A stretch of 64,000 nucleotides of DNA from Ursidibacter maritimus (lineage in GTDB: Bacteria > Pseudomonadota > Gammaproteobacteria > Enterobacterales > Pasteurellaceae): NCBI RefSeq assembly GCF_009761395.1, contig NZ_LEKN01000034.1, positions 1 to 64,000 on the forward strand, read 5' to 3'. The position numbers and the translations under genes were made by a program. Of this stretch, positions 1-7,274 are shown in pieces (within the stretch, counting starts at the first letter, position 1; each line of letters starts with the position of its first letter). The notes below the pieces were generated by a model. It was not told the origin of the DNA. It searched no databases and worked only from the letters and a program-made list of their open reading frames with translations.

Positions 1-137
1 TGTCGCCAGTGGCGACACTTAGTTCAAAATTCATACAAACTGTCGCCTGGGGCGACACTTAGTTCAAAATTCATACAAACTGTCGCCAGTGGCGACACTT
101 AGTTCAAAATTTACACAAACTGTCGCCAGTGGCGACA
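1..137. repeat. Four 17-bp palindromes with a 40-bp period
   Basis: TGTCGCC-N3-GGCGACA occurs at 1-17, 41-57, 81-97 and 121-137. The arms are perfect; the centre is AGT in three copies and TGG in the second. The 23-bp AT-rich spacers at 18-40 and 58-80 are identical and the spacer at 98-120 differs at two bases. The array lies just downstream of the replication gene in the direction of the operon. It may continue left of the window. It could be an iteron array, a partition site or a multi-copy operator for the next gene. Confidence 0.9.
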
Positions 138-175
138 CGGGTTAATTTTTGTACACGGTTCAAAAATGACACAAA

Positions 176-1435
176 TTACGTTCTTACCATCTGTGCCAAT
201 TTTTTAATAAAATCCTGAGATACCTGAGTATTCTTATCAGGAATCGTGCTACTTAAAACTCGTTTAGCAGGATGAGACACCTCTCTCATACTCCCTGGAT
301 GCTCAATCTGTGGCGATTTGTTTATCAAGTAGGGTTTAAATAGCCCTGCTTTTGCTTTGTAAATCAAGCTTGTTAAATATCCCACGGGTTTTTTCACACT
401 ACCTTGAGAAATTCGCTGTTCGGCTTCAAACAGTACCGCTTTACGCAATTCATCGCTTAATCCCTCCAACTCTTTCGCAATAGTATTTTTTTCTAAAATA
501 CTTAATTGCAAATTCTCTAATGATAAATCTGTACTTGTACTGTACTTAATACTATTAGTACTAGTACTGTACTGGCAATCTACTGAGTTCCAATTTGGAA
601 CTTCTTTTGAAATCAATGAGTTATAATTACTCCTCTTACTGAGTTCCATATTGGAACTCGGCGATTTATCTGTTTTTTGACTGAGTTCCATATTGGAACT
701 TGGTAAATTGTCTATTTTTTGACTGAGTTCCATATTGGAACTCAAGATGTCTTTCTGAACATTTTCTATTGCTTCAGCGATATTTGGGGTCAGCTCAGTT
801 ATTTGTCTCGGTTTCACAAATCCTTCTTTAAAATGTAAATAACGCTCTGTAATGACTCCTAAATGAGAAACAAAGTGACTTAATGACTGTTGTGCTTCAA
901 TTTCGCCTATGATTGCATCTGCCACTTCTTTAATGAGTGGATCACTATGTTTTTTCGATTTTTCAAGTAGTCGTAAATAATCACCATTAATTTGCAAACA
1001 ATCCGAAATACTTAATGGTTCATCATTCATTACATAAACATTACCAAGAATTTGTCCTCTCTCGTTACGTACCGTCTCACATAAAGTAAGCCATCGAGTG
1101 AGTCTTAATAGTAAAAGTGTTTGGCTAATTGTTTTACGAGATAAGGTTTTATTTTGAAACGCTCTATCTGATAGCCAATATCCAAGCTCCTCATAAGAGG
1201 GAAATGCAGCACCTTGAAATTGTTGTGCATTTAGCTTGATCATTTGCCAAGCAGTCTTCGCTCTAGGCGTCAAATATTTATCCGTCAATAATCTTAATGG
1301 AACCGTTTCGTGGCGATTACCGATAAAGAGTAATCCCTGAAACTGTCCATTTTCTTCAGAATTCTGTTCTTTCCTTTCAGATAATTTTTTTCTTGCAAAT
1401 TCTGTTTGATGATTTATACTTTTCTGCAATTCCAT
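176..1435 (-). CDS. ICE replication-initiator-like protein (STY4528-type family)
   Basis: This is a predicted DNA-binding replication protein of the ICE. Residues 56-145 look like a winged helix-turn-helix (TPRAKTAWQMIKLNA, then PSYEELGYWLS and SRKTISQTLLLLRLTRW). Residues about 231-284 form a repetitive linker containing SSNMELSQK units, encoded by palindromic DNA repeats. The start used is the ATG at 1435, which has GGAG eight bases upstream. An in-frame ATG at 1483 overlaps a hairpin and has no good ribosome site. It is the last gene of the visible operon, after parA, dnaB, parB and the DUF2857 gene. I recall this position as belonging to the STY4528 pathogenicity-island replication family. 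The layout of N-terminal DNA-binding domain followed by an iteron-encoded linker resembles phage lambda O. The initiator role is inference. Confidence 0.7.
   Translation of the reverse strand: MELQKSINHQTEFARKKLSERKEQNSEENGQFQGLLFIGNRHETVPLRLLTDKYLTPRAKTAWQMIKLNAQQFQGAAFPSYEELGYWLSDRAFQNKTLSRKTISQTLLLLRLTRWLTLCETVRNERGQILGNVYVMNDEPLSISDCLQINGDYLRLLEKSKKHSDPLIKEVADAIIGEIEAQQSLSHFVSHLGVITERYLHFKEGFVKPRQITELTPNIAEAIENVQKDILSSNMELSQKIDNLPSSNMELSQKTDKSPSSNMELSKRSNYNSLISKEVPNWNSVDCQYSTSTNSIKYSTSTDLSLENLQLSILEKNTIAKELEGLSDELRKAVLFEAEQRISQGSVKKPVGYLTSLIYKAKAGLFKPYLINKSPQIEHPGSMREVSHPAKRVLSSTIPDKNTQVSQDFIKKLAQMVRT
531..743. repeat. Intragenic palindrome cluster, candidate replication origin
   Basis: GAGTTCC-N5-GGAACTC palindromes lie at 585-603, 641-659, 683-701 and 725-743. 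Their starts are 56, 42 and 42 bp apart. The copies at 641 and 725 are perfect; the other two end in T instead of C. Next to them, 531-573 is a run of AGTAC-type repeats including AGTACTAGTACT at 557-568. The whole cluster is inside the replication gene. The copy at 585 is read in a different frame from the other three, so the DNA palindrome rather than the peptide is what is conserved. This is what intragenic iterons in an origin look like. Confidence 0.85.
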
Positions 1436-1481
1436 TCTGGTTCTCCAAAGAAGAGTTCGGTTGGATATGTAAAGGAACATC

Positions 1482-1510
1482 AAAAGCGAGAATTCGTACT
1501 TCTCGCTTTT
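1482..1510 (-). terminator. Hairpin between the DUF2857 gene and the replication gene
   Basis: AAAAGCGAGAA (1482-1492) and TTCTCGCTTTT (1500-1510) form an 11-bp stem with a 7-base loop. The minus-strand transcript has four U residues after the stem; the plus-strand transcript has six. It may be an attenuator that lowers expression of the replication gene relative to the upstream partition genes, or a stop for plus-strand transcripts. It lies 37 bases upstream of the chosen start codon of the replication gene. Confidence 0.6.
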
Positions 1511-1519
1511 TTATTGGTA

Positions 1520-2080
1520 TTACTTCACGCTATGTAATCGACGTTCTTTTTCCCATTGTGAAACAAGACGATAAATTTCGGTTAAACTTGTGTCACTTTC
1601 TTCCGCTATCAGTATTAATAGATCTAATGATTCGCTTGAATCCTCTTCAGTCTTATGGCGTTGCCAGAGTTCCCAAATTTTTGCTTCTTCTTCCTCATTT
1701 GCATTGGGTTTTCTACCCATATTTTCTTTAATACCTAATAACTTCCGTCTTGCAGACACTTCTGCAGAACTCCAGCCAAAGAATATATGGATCATCTCGG
1801 AAGAAATGCCTAGAGTCAGTGCTCGGTCAATTTGGTTCCGTTGTCGAGAAGCCTCACGTACTGTTTCCAATAATGACCAAAATACAGAGTGATCAATTTG
1901 AATTTTGGCGAAAGACGCTTTACTTTCACTCATATCAAGAATTTCTTGTGTTGATAAATTCGTAATCTCTGCAAGTTCGGATTCATCAAAACCAAATTGT
2001 TGGCAATAATTAACTTCCCCTCTTCTGATACGAATTAGGATCTCTGAGAGAATAGCTTGATTTAACGTTGTATTAAGCAT
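1520..2080 (-). CDS. DUF2857 family protein of ICE
   Basis: This 186-residue protein has no assigned function. It is mostly helical, with a hydrophilic middle and two possible helix-turn-helix stretches (DESELAEITNLSTQEIL near residues 26-42, and LTLGISSEMIHIFFGWSSAEV near the middle). Similar small proteins sit between ParB and the replication protein in related ICEs, and I recall the family name DUF2857. The start codon at 2080 follows a very strong AAGGAGG five bases upstream. The gene overlaps the end of parB by eight bases, which indicates translational coupling. A DNA-binding regulator is a guess from the helices only. Confidence 0.7.
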   Translation of the reverse strand: MLNTTLNQAILSEILIRIRRGEVNYCQQFGFDESELAEITNLSTQEILDMSESKASFAKIQIDHSVFWSLLETVREASRQRNQIDRALTLGISSEMIHIFFGWSSAEVSARRKLLGIKENMGRKPNANEEEEAKIWELWQRHKTEEDSSESLDLLILIAEESDTSLTEIYRLVSQWEKERRLHSVK

Positions 2081-3818
2081 TTTGTCCTCCTTGATGAGAT
2101 TCTTGTTTTAAATGACGAACTAGGCGAATTAAACGAAATATTCGCACTAACATTAAATCTGAAATAGCTGCTGAATGAGATAAATCACCCAATAATAAAT
2201 CTGATGATAAGATACATTGGTGATTTTCATTATTTTCTATAGCAACCCTATTCGTTGCTAACATTGAAAGAAGACTATGAATAGTTTTCTGTAGTGGTGA
2301 GGGTTCACTAATATCTAGCGGTAGCACATCAAAGCTATAATCAACAGGTTCATAAACAATGTGTTGTACGAGGTGAGCTAAACCACATTCTTCAGCAATA
2401 TCTAAAGCGATAGAATAAGCATCCATTTTATGCTTACGGCTAGGGTGAATTTTCCAAAGATTAGTAATTGGTTGACGTCCCGTATTGGCAAACTCTAATG
2501 CATTTGTAACCGCTTCTTCCATACGTTTCGCTTCAGGCACAATACCAAATCCAGCTAAATGGTTGGTAATTGCATTTTCCATTTCTACCGCAGAAATGTT
2601 GCCAATGCCTAATGGTGGTAATTGATCTTCTTGATGAATGTTAGTAATGTTGTTGTGTTCAATATTTTCTTCATCCATTGTTTCTATCGAATGCAATTCA
2701 GCAGGAACAGAAATGCTAGATGGATTATGCTCTTCGTTGCTAGTTGCTTGTCTAGGCTGCTGAGTTTTCGCTACTGCTTTACTTTCTAACAGTTCGTGGT
2801 GCTCTTGGATATGCTGTTCACACTCCGCTGCTTTTTGAGTGATCTCAGCTTGTTTCTCTATCAATTTTTGGAGTTTACGCTCTTCAAGATCAATCTCGAG
2901 TTTTAATGCATCATAGGAAACTTGATAATTTAAGTCTTCGACCATTTTGCCAATAAGGTTATCTTGCAAGTCACTGATGGAGAAATTAGCAACATCCTCA
3001 TCAAAAGGAGATAATGTATCCATCCAAATCTCATCAAAAGATGGGGAACTAGAAGATTCTACTTGATACTTATCCCAAGAAATTTTTGCTTTATTATGAA
3101 TACTGACTAGTTTATCAATCTGAGGTTTCCCTAACCCATTCAATAGAATATTGGGAATATGAGGGTATAGATATGTTAAGCATTGCTCCATTCGAGCAAT
3201 AATTTGATGTGAAATCGGATACCCATTTTCACCCAATTTCTCTGCTAGTTTTCGATGTGAAAAATACTCTTGATATTTTTCCTCATATAGTTTTTTAACT
3301 TCCCGAATACCCAATGCTTTCTCAATGAAAGTTAGATCACCTCGGATATCATTTTCAGCCAAATGCCCAATCAAAATATTTAACTTGGAGTTAATATCAT
3401 CAATATCACCATTCCAAGGCTTGAACACACACTCAATAGACCAAAAACGACTATCTTGTGTTTCTTGGAATAGTTCTTTGAGAGCTTGTAAACGAGTATT
3501 ACCACCATCAGCAATCGTATAGAAATCATCACCAGGTCGCTGAGTTACATTTGGAGCGTGATCTAATCCTCTTGCTTTAATTGAGGCTTTTATCTCGTCA
3601 AATGCAGGGTTTTTAGTTCTTCGAGGATTGCCTTCATACGGACGTAACTTATCCAATGTCACAACAATCAGTTGTTTCTGTGTCGGCATTGACGGCATTG
3701 TTTGGTTATAACTTGGTGAAATATTTTGAATAGCGGGCTTCAATAATTGCTCACGCATATTATTTCTACGTTCTTCAGTGGAACGATGGCTAATTAAAGG
3801 ATTTTTATTATTTTTCAT
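2073..3818 (-). CDS. ParB-type partition protein of ICE
   Basis: This 581-residue protein has a ParB N-terminal nuclease-like domain at about residues 50-120, with KLRPYEGNPRR, ADGGNTRLQALKEL and intervening elements typical of ParB/Spo0J proteins. A coiled coil rich in Glu, Lys and Gln follows at about 305-355, and a long C-terminal region is specific to the ICE class. It should bind a centromere-like site and work with the ParA encoded two genes upstream. The start at 3818 lies three bases after the dnaB stop, so the two are probably co-translated. It is much longer than chromosomal ParB (about 300 residues), as in PFGI-1-type elements. Confidence 0.85.
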   Translation of the reverse strand: MKNNKNPLISHRSTEERRNNMREQLLKPAIQNISPSYNQTMPSMPTQKQLIVVTLDKLRPYEGNPRRTKNPAFDEIKASIKARGLDHAPNVTQRPGDDFYTIADGGNTRLQALKELFQETQDSRFWSIECVFKPWNGDIDDINSKLNILIGHLAENDIRGDLTFIEKALGIREVKKLYEEKYQEYFSHRKLAEKLGENGYPISHQIIARMEQCLTYLYPHIPNILLNGLGKPQIDKLVSIHNKAKISWDKYQVESSSSPSFDEIWMDTLSPFDEDVANFSISDLQDNLIGKMVEDLNYQVSYDALKLEIDLEERKLQKLIEKQAEITQKAAECEQHIQEHHELLESKAVAKTQQPRQATSNEEHNPSSISVPAELHSIETMDEENIEHNNITNIHQEDQLPPLGIGNISAVEMENAITNHLAGFGIVPEAKRMEEAVTNALEFANTGRQPITNLWKIHPSRKHKMDAYSIALDIAEECGLAHLVQHIVYEPVDYSFDVLPLDISEPSPLQKTIHSLLSMLATNRVAIENNENHQCILSSDLLLGDLSHSAAISDLMLVRIFRLIRLVRHLKQESHQGGQNA

Positions 3819-3820
3819 AT

Positions 3821-5209
3821 CTATTTACTCTTAATTCGTTCATATTCATCTTCTGGAATACTGTCAAAGCGAGAATATTCGCCACGAAAGCGGGAAAATA
3901 TTGTTCCAATTGGACCATTACGTTGTTTACCAATAATGATTTCAGCGATACCAGGGAGATCTGAGTTATCGTGATAAACTTCATCTCTATAGATAAAAAG
4001 CAACACGTCAGCATCTTGTTCTAATGAGCCTGATTCTCTTAAATCTGAATTTAATGGGCGTTTATCTGCTCGCTGTTCTAAATTTCGATTTAATTGAGAA
4101 AGGGCAATAACAGGGCATCCAATTTCTTTCGCCAAATTTTTCAAGGAACGAGATATTTCGCTGATTTCTAAATGACGGTTTTGGCTGTTTTTAAGTGAGG
4201 GTACAGACATTAATTGAAGATAATCGACTATCACAATGGATGGCTGACCATATTTACGCATATTCCGTCTAACACGAGTACGGAGCATCTGAGGAGTAAG
4301 ATAACTACTGTCATCAATCAATAGTTTATCTTCCCAATTGTCTCGGATGTATTCCATCGACATTGCCACACGAGCCCAATCTTCATCATCCATTAATATG
4401 GCTTGACGAATTTTGGTTAAACTTAAGTTTGCTCTCATCGCCAAAAACCTTTCCATTATTTGCTCTGCAGGCATTTCAAGACTGTAGTACTGGACTGGTT
4501 TATTGATAGTTTCTAATGCACTATTAGCAAAACAGAGCGATAGAGCTGTTTTTCCCATAGAAGGGCGAGCGGCAAGAATAATTAGGTCCCCTGATTGAGC
4601 ACCTGATGTATTTGAATCAAGCTGAGTAATACCGAAAGGGACACCTGTCACAAGACTTTTATCTTGGCAACATCTCTCCATCTTAGTTACAACAGACTGC
4701 ATTGCTTTAATAACCGATACGTTTGTTAAATCTGCATCAACATTAAGCGTAATTTCCGTTAATGCTTTCTCTGTTTGTTCAATGAGATCATCTAAACTCT
4801 CTTGCGAATAGATTTTGTTTGTCTCTGCTCGCAATGTGTTACCTAATGCATTTAACTGTCTGACTTGGCTATCTCTTTTTACAATATGAGCATAGCTTTC
4901 AATACTCGATGTACTAGGCGTATTTTTGACAAGTTCAGCGAGATAGGCTAGCCCTCCGACTTTTTCAAGCAATTCTTTATCCTTGTCTTTTAATACTTGC
5001 TCCATCGTAATGATATCTACAGGTACATTTCTTTCACATAAAGACTGGATAGCAGAAAAAATGATTTTATGTGCAAAAAGGTAAAAATTGCTTTCATTGA
5101 CAATAGGCGTAATTTCATCCCACTTTTCGTTAGCTAATAACAAGCCACCGATAACAGCTTGCTCAGCCGATAAAGAATAATGAGATGATTCGGGCAAGGT
5201 TGTGACCAT
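3821..5209 (-). CDS. dnaB: Replicative DNA helicase DnaB, ICE-encoded
   Basis: This 462-residue hexameric replicative helicase unwinds DNA ahead of the replisome. The N-terminal helical domain begins with EQAVIGGLL. The RecA-like domain has the Walker A motif ARPSMGKTALS, the Walker B region IVIVDYLQLM, and the conserved PVIALSQLNRNLEQR followed by SDLRESGSLEQDAD. All catalytic motifs are present, so it is probably active. The start at 5209 has AAGGAG six bases upstream, overlapping the parA stop region. It is a second dnaB carried by the mobile element rather than the host copy, judged by its place in the ICE operon between parA and parB. Confidence 0.93.
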   Translation of the reverse strand: MVTTLPESSHYSLSAEQAVIGGLLLANEKWDEITPIVNESNFYLFAHKIIFSAIQSLCERNVPVDIITMEQVLKDKDKELLEKVGGLAYLAELVKNTPSTSSIESYAHIVKRDSQVRQLNALGNTLRAETNKIYSQESLDDLIEQTEKALTEITLNVDADLTNVSVIKAMQSVVTKMERCCQDKSLVTGVPFGITQLDSNTSGAQSGDLIILAARPSMGKTALSLCFANSALETINKPVQYYSLEMPAEQIMERFLAMRANLSLTKIRQAILMDDEDWARVAMSMEYIRDNWEDKLLIDDSSYLTPQMLRTRVRRNMRKYGQPSIVIVDYLQLMSVPSLKNSQNRHLEISEISRSLKNLAKEIGCPVIALSQLNRNLEQRADKRPLNSDLRESGSLEQDADVLLFIYRDEVYHDNSDLPGIAEIIIGKQRNGPIGTIFSRFRGEYSRFDSIPEDEYERIKSK

Positions 5210-5219
5210 TCTTTTCTCC

Positions 5220-6050
5220 TTACTCGTTCTCTAATTGAGCGGACCATTGAGGAAATAAAATCGAACAAAGTTTACGAATATTTTCACTCTCAATTTTACT
5301 GTGACGATGTACAGGTAAAGCACGACTCGCAGCCTCACGATAGGCAACTCGGTTTGGGATTTCAAAGTTAATTAATTCAATATGAGGGTTTTCATCGGAT
5401 AGCTTCGAAAAAATATCATAAAGATTTGTCACAATATCTTTAGCATCACGAGTATGATCAAGACAATTGATAACAGCTTTTAATGGTGGAAGGCTAATCC
5501 CATAGTTAGTGAAGATACTGAGTGATTCATAGAGATTAATTGTTCCTCTCACAAATTCTCTCGCTGAAACTAATTCAGGTTTGATTGGGGAAATGACAAG
5601 ATCACTAGCAAGAACAGTCATATCGACAGTAATCCCCCGAGTACCTCGAGTATCTATGATGATAAGATCATAGCCTTTAATGTTTTTAATCAACTCTCTA
5701 AATTTAAGTACTCCTCCAGGAAGTCCGTTTAACTCTGTCGTTAAGCGGTCTCTAGGGTCATTGGATTGGATAATATCAAGATTCTCAAATTCTGTTTGAG
5801 TAATAATTTGTTCAATCGGTAAATCAGGGCGATTAAAGAGTTCATAAACACCGAATAGCGATTGATTGGAAATGTGGTAATAAGACGATAAGGTTGGTTG
5901 TATGTCAGTATCAATCATTAGTGTTCTAATACCGTGATCAGCACAAAATGCCCCGATATTTGCCACATTAGTTGATTTTGTTACTCCACCTTTAGTTGAA
6001 ATCATAGATACAACAAAAGGATTTTTTTGATTGGAAGATAGATTTTGCAT
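5220..6050 (-). CDS. parA: ParA/Soj-type partition ATPase of ICE
   Basis: This is a partition ATPase of the ParA/MinD class. It carries the deviant Walker A motif STKGGVTKST near residues 18-27, followed by LMIDTDIQPTLS and DLIIIDTRG. It would act with the ParB of the same operon to keep an extrachromosomal ICE during division. I chose the ATG at 6050, which has an AGAGGA site seven bases upstream. The longer frame reaching 6122 would almost touch the tRNA-Leu 3' end at 6130 and lacks a good ribosome site. It is the first gene of the operon and could be read from the tRNA promoter upstream, since I see no terminator between them. Confidence 0.88.
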   Translation of the reverse strand: MQNLSSNQKNPFVVSMISTKGGVTKSTNVANIGAFCADHGIRTLMIDTDIQPTLSSYYHISNQSLFGVYELFNRPDLPIEQIITQTEFENLDIIQSNDPRDRLTTELNGLPGGVLKFRELIKNIKGYDLIIIDTRGTRGITVDMTVLASDLVISPIKPELVSAREFVRGTINLYESLSIFTNYGISLPPLKAVINCLDHTRDAKDIVTNLYDIFSKLSDENPHIELINFEIPNRVAYREAASRALPVHRHSKIESENIRKLCSILFPQWSAQLENE

Positions 6051-6129
6051 AAGTGGTCCTCTACCAGTTAAAAAATTAATTAACTTAATAGAGCCTATGC
6101 TCTTGGACATTAGTAATTTCACTCTTAAT

Positions 6130-6215
6130 TGGTGCCTGAGGTCGGACTCGAACCGACACGATTATTCATCGGCGGATTTTGAATCCGCTACGTCTACCAA
6201 TTTCGTCACTCAGGC
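6130..6215 (-). tRNA. tRNA-Leu(CAA), complete
   Basis: The minus strand folds as a class II tRNA. The acceptor is GCCTGAG paired with CTCAGGC. The anticodon stem GCGGA/TCCGC encloses loop TTCAAAA, which gives anticodon CAA. A variable arm CGATGAATAATCG and a T arm with loop TTCGAGT follow, and CCA is encoded. The anticodon arm contains GATTTTGAATC on the plus strand (6175-6185). Its acceptor sequence differs from that of the broken tRNA-Leu 50 bases upstream, which suggests that this complete gene came with the ICE. Confidence 0.95.
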
Positions 6216-6265
6216 GAGTGTCTTTACTAATTTTGTGATTACCAATATGACTAAATCACGCAGAT

Positions 6266-6276
6266 GATTTTGAATC
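6266..6276. other. Putative attachment core (GATTTTGAATC)
   Basis: This 11-bp sequence lies in the anticodon arm of the broken tRNA-Leu, and the same 11 bp occur in the intact tRNA at 6175-6185. I recall it as the direct-repeat core of ICEPmu1-like elements. It marks the likely chromosome/ICE joint. Confidence 0.65.
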
Positions 6277-6306
6277 CGCTACGTCTACCAATTTCGTCAC
6301 ACTGGC
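6266..6306 (-). pseudogene. Truncated tRNA-Leu, 5' half only (probable attachment-site remnant)
   Basis: Bases 6266-6300 match 6175-6209 of the intact tRNA-Leu at all 35 positions, covering the D arm and anticodon arm. The acceptor half is GCCAGTG instead of GCCTGAG. Identity stops right after GATTTTGAATC (6266-6276), and no matching 3' half CACTGGC-type acceptor follows. This is the expected structure of a host tRNA-Leu cut at the crossover core, with its 3' half at the other end of the element. Transcribed alone it cannot form a tRNA. Confidence 0.85.
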
Positions 6307-6329
6307 TTTAAGAAGTGATAACGGATGCA

Positions 6330-6358
6330 ATTATAGAAACCTAACTATCTTTATGCAA
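6330..6358 (-). promoter_or_regulatory. tRNA-Leu promoter
   Basis: On the minus strand TTGCAT (6353-6358) and TATAAT (6330-6335) are 17 bp apart, 24 bases upstream of the broken tRNA-Leu 5' end at 6306. It would be the original host tRNA promoter. It may now drive the remnant, the intact tRNA-Leu and possibly the ICE parA operon. Confidence 0.8.
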
Positions 6359-6364
6359 GCAAGA

Positions 6365-6403
6365 AATGTCGAGAATAATTCAGTTGTAGTTATTTTCGAC
6401 ATT
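6365..6403 (-). terminator. Hairpin at the end of ubiA
   Basis: Two 14-base arms (6365-6378 and 6390-6403) pair with one mismatch around an 11-base loop. The stem overlaps the ubiA stop codon at 6402-6404. The U tract after it is weak (TTTCTT), so termination strength is uncertain. Confidence 0.5.
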
Positions 6404-7274
6404 ATTGAGTAAAAATCCCGATTAAAATAGAGATAAAGATTCCTAACCCCACATAATTATTATTCAAAAATGCTTTAAAACAAGCATTTCGTTCACGCTG
6501 TTTAGTCAATTTACATTGATAAATAAAAAGAGTCGCTGTAAATGCGAGCGCAATAAAATAAGCGGTTGGATAGCCTTGACATTTTCCAAATAAAGTTAAG
6601 AGAATTAAAGTAATGAACTGCAATAGTGCAATAACTTTATTATCATATTGTGCAAATAAAATAGCCGTAGATTTTACGCCAATGCGTAAGTCATCATCAC
6701 GATCAACCATTGCATATTGCGTATCATAAGCCACTGTCCAAGCTAAATTAGCAAAAAAGAGTAACCAACATTCAAGGGGGAGGCTCTGATTTACTGCACC
6801 GAAAGCCATCGGGATAGACCACCCAAATGCCATTCCTAACACAAACTGAGGCAAATGCGTGTAGCGTTTCATAAAAGGGTAAATAATAGCTAGTCCTGCG
6901 GCAATAAAAGATAATACGATAGTATAAAAATTTAATTGTAAAACTAATAAAAACGCAATAAAAAGTAATGTAGCAAACAATATCTTAGCTTCTTTTGCTG
7001 TGGCTCGCCCTGTGGCAAGTGGGCGTTGAGATGTGCGTTTAACGTTGCCGTCAATATGTCTATCAGCGTAGTCGTTGATAACACAGCCAGCTGCACGCAT
7101 CACAATCACGCCTAATATGAAGACAATTAAAATAGATAAAGGGGGAATACCTTTAGCAGCGGTAAATAAAGCCCATAACGTTGGCCATAATAGTAATAAT
7201 GTGCCAATAGGCTTATCTAAACGCATTAGCTGAGCGTACGCAAGCCACTTATCTCGAGTAAAATGATTTTTCAT
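6402..7274 (-). CDS. ubiA: 4-hydroxybenzoate octaprenyltransferase
   Basis: This 290-residue integral membrane prenyltransferase attaches the isoprenoid tail to 4-hydroxybenzoate in ubiquinone synthesis. It has both Asp-rich motifs of the UbiA family, NDYADRHID near residues 70-78 and [12 protein letters not shown] near 185-196, which bind the Mg-diphosphate. Many hydrophobic segments and the N-terminal [11 protein letters not shown] are typical. Its start codon shares one base with the glpR stop (TAATG), so it is translationally coupled to the upstream regulator gene. No chorismate lyase gene (ubiC) is beside it, unlike in Escherichia coli. Confidence 0.95.
   Translation of the reverse strand: MKNHFTRDKWLAYAQLMRLDKPIGTLLLLWPTLWALFTAAKGIPPLSILIVFILGVIVMRAAGCVINDYADRHIDGNVKRTSQRPLATGRATAKEAKILFATLLFIAFLLVLQLNFYTIVLSFIAAGLAIIYPFMKRYTHLPQFVLGMAFGWSIPMAFGAVNQSLPLECWLLFFANLAWTVAYDTQYAMVDRDDDLRIGVKSTAILFAQYDNKVIALLQFITLILLTLFGKCQGYPTAYFIALAFTATLFIYQCKLTKQRERNACFKAFLNNNYVGLGIFISILIGIFTQ

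Larger units (their letters stand above)
1..6276. mobile_element. End of an integrative conjugative element (ICEHin1056/ICEPmu1-like group) inserted at tRNA-Leu
   Basis: This segment carries the parA-dnaB-parB-DUF2857-replication protein gene order that is known from the tRNA-Leu-integrating ICEs of Pasteurellaceae and from related PFGI-1-type elements. It ends at a tRNA-Leu sequence split at GATTTTGAATC, which I recall as the core direct repeat of ICEPmu1-type elements. I saw no exact ACAAGCGGT or ACCGCTTGT uptake core inside it, whereas the remaining chromosome has many. The conjugation, integrase and cargo genes would lie left of position 1. The outer boundary at 6266-6276 is inferred; an alternative boundary is the same core inside the intact tRNA at 6175-6185. 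Confidence 0.75.

Noticed and set aside
1..137. The regular array could be taken for a CRISPR array.
   Set aside because: The repeated unit is 17 bp, the spacers are nearly identical to one another instead of unique, and no cas gene is visible.
1393..1965. Plus-strand open frames opposite the replication and DUF2857 genes.
   Set aside because: They are shadows of well-supported minus-strand genes, with no ribosome sites.
6031..6267. Plus-strand open frame of 78 codons across tRNA-Leu.
   Set aside because: It is antisense to the parA start and to tRNA-Leu, has no ribosome site and no recognisable protein features.
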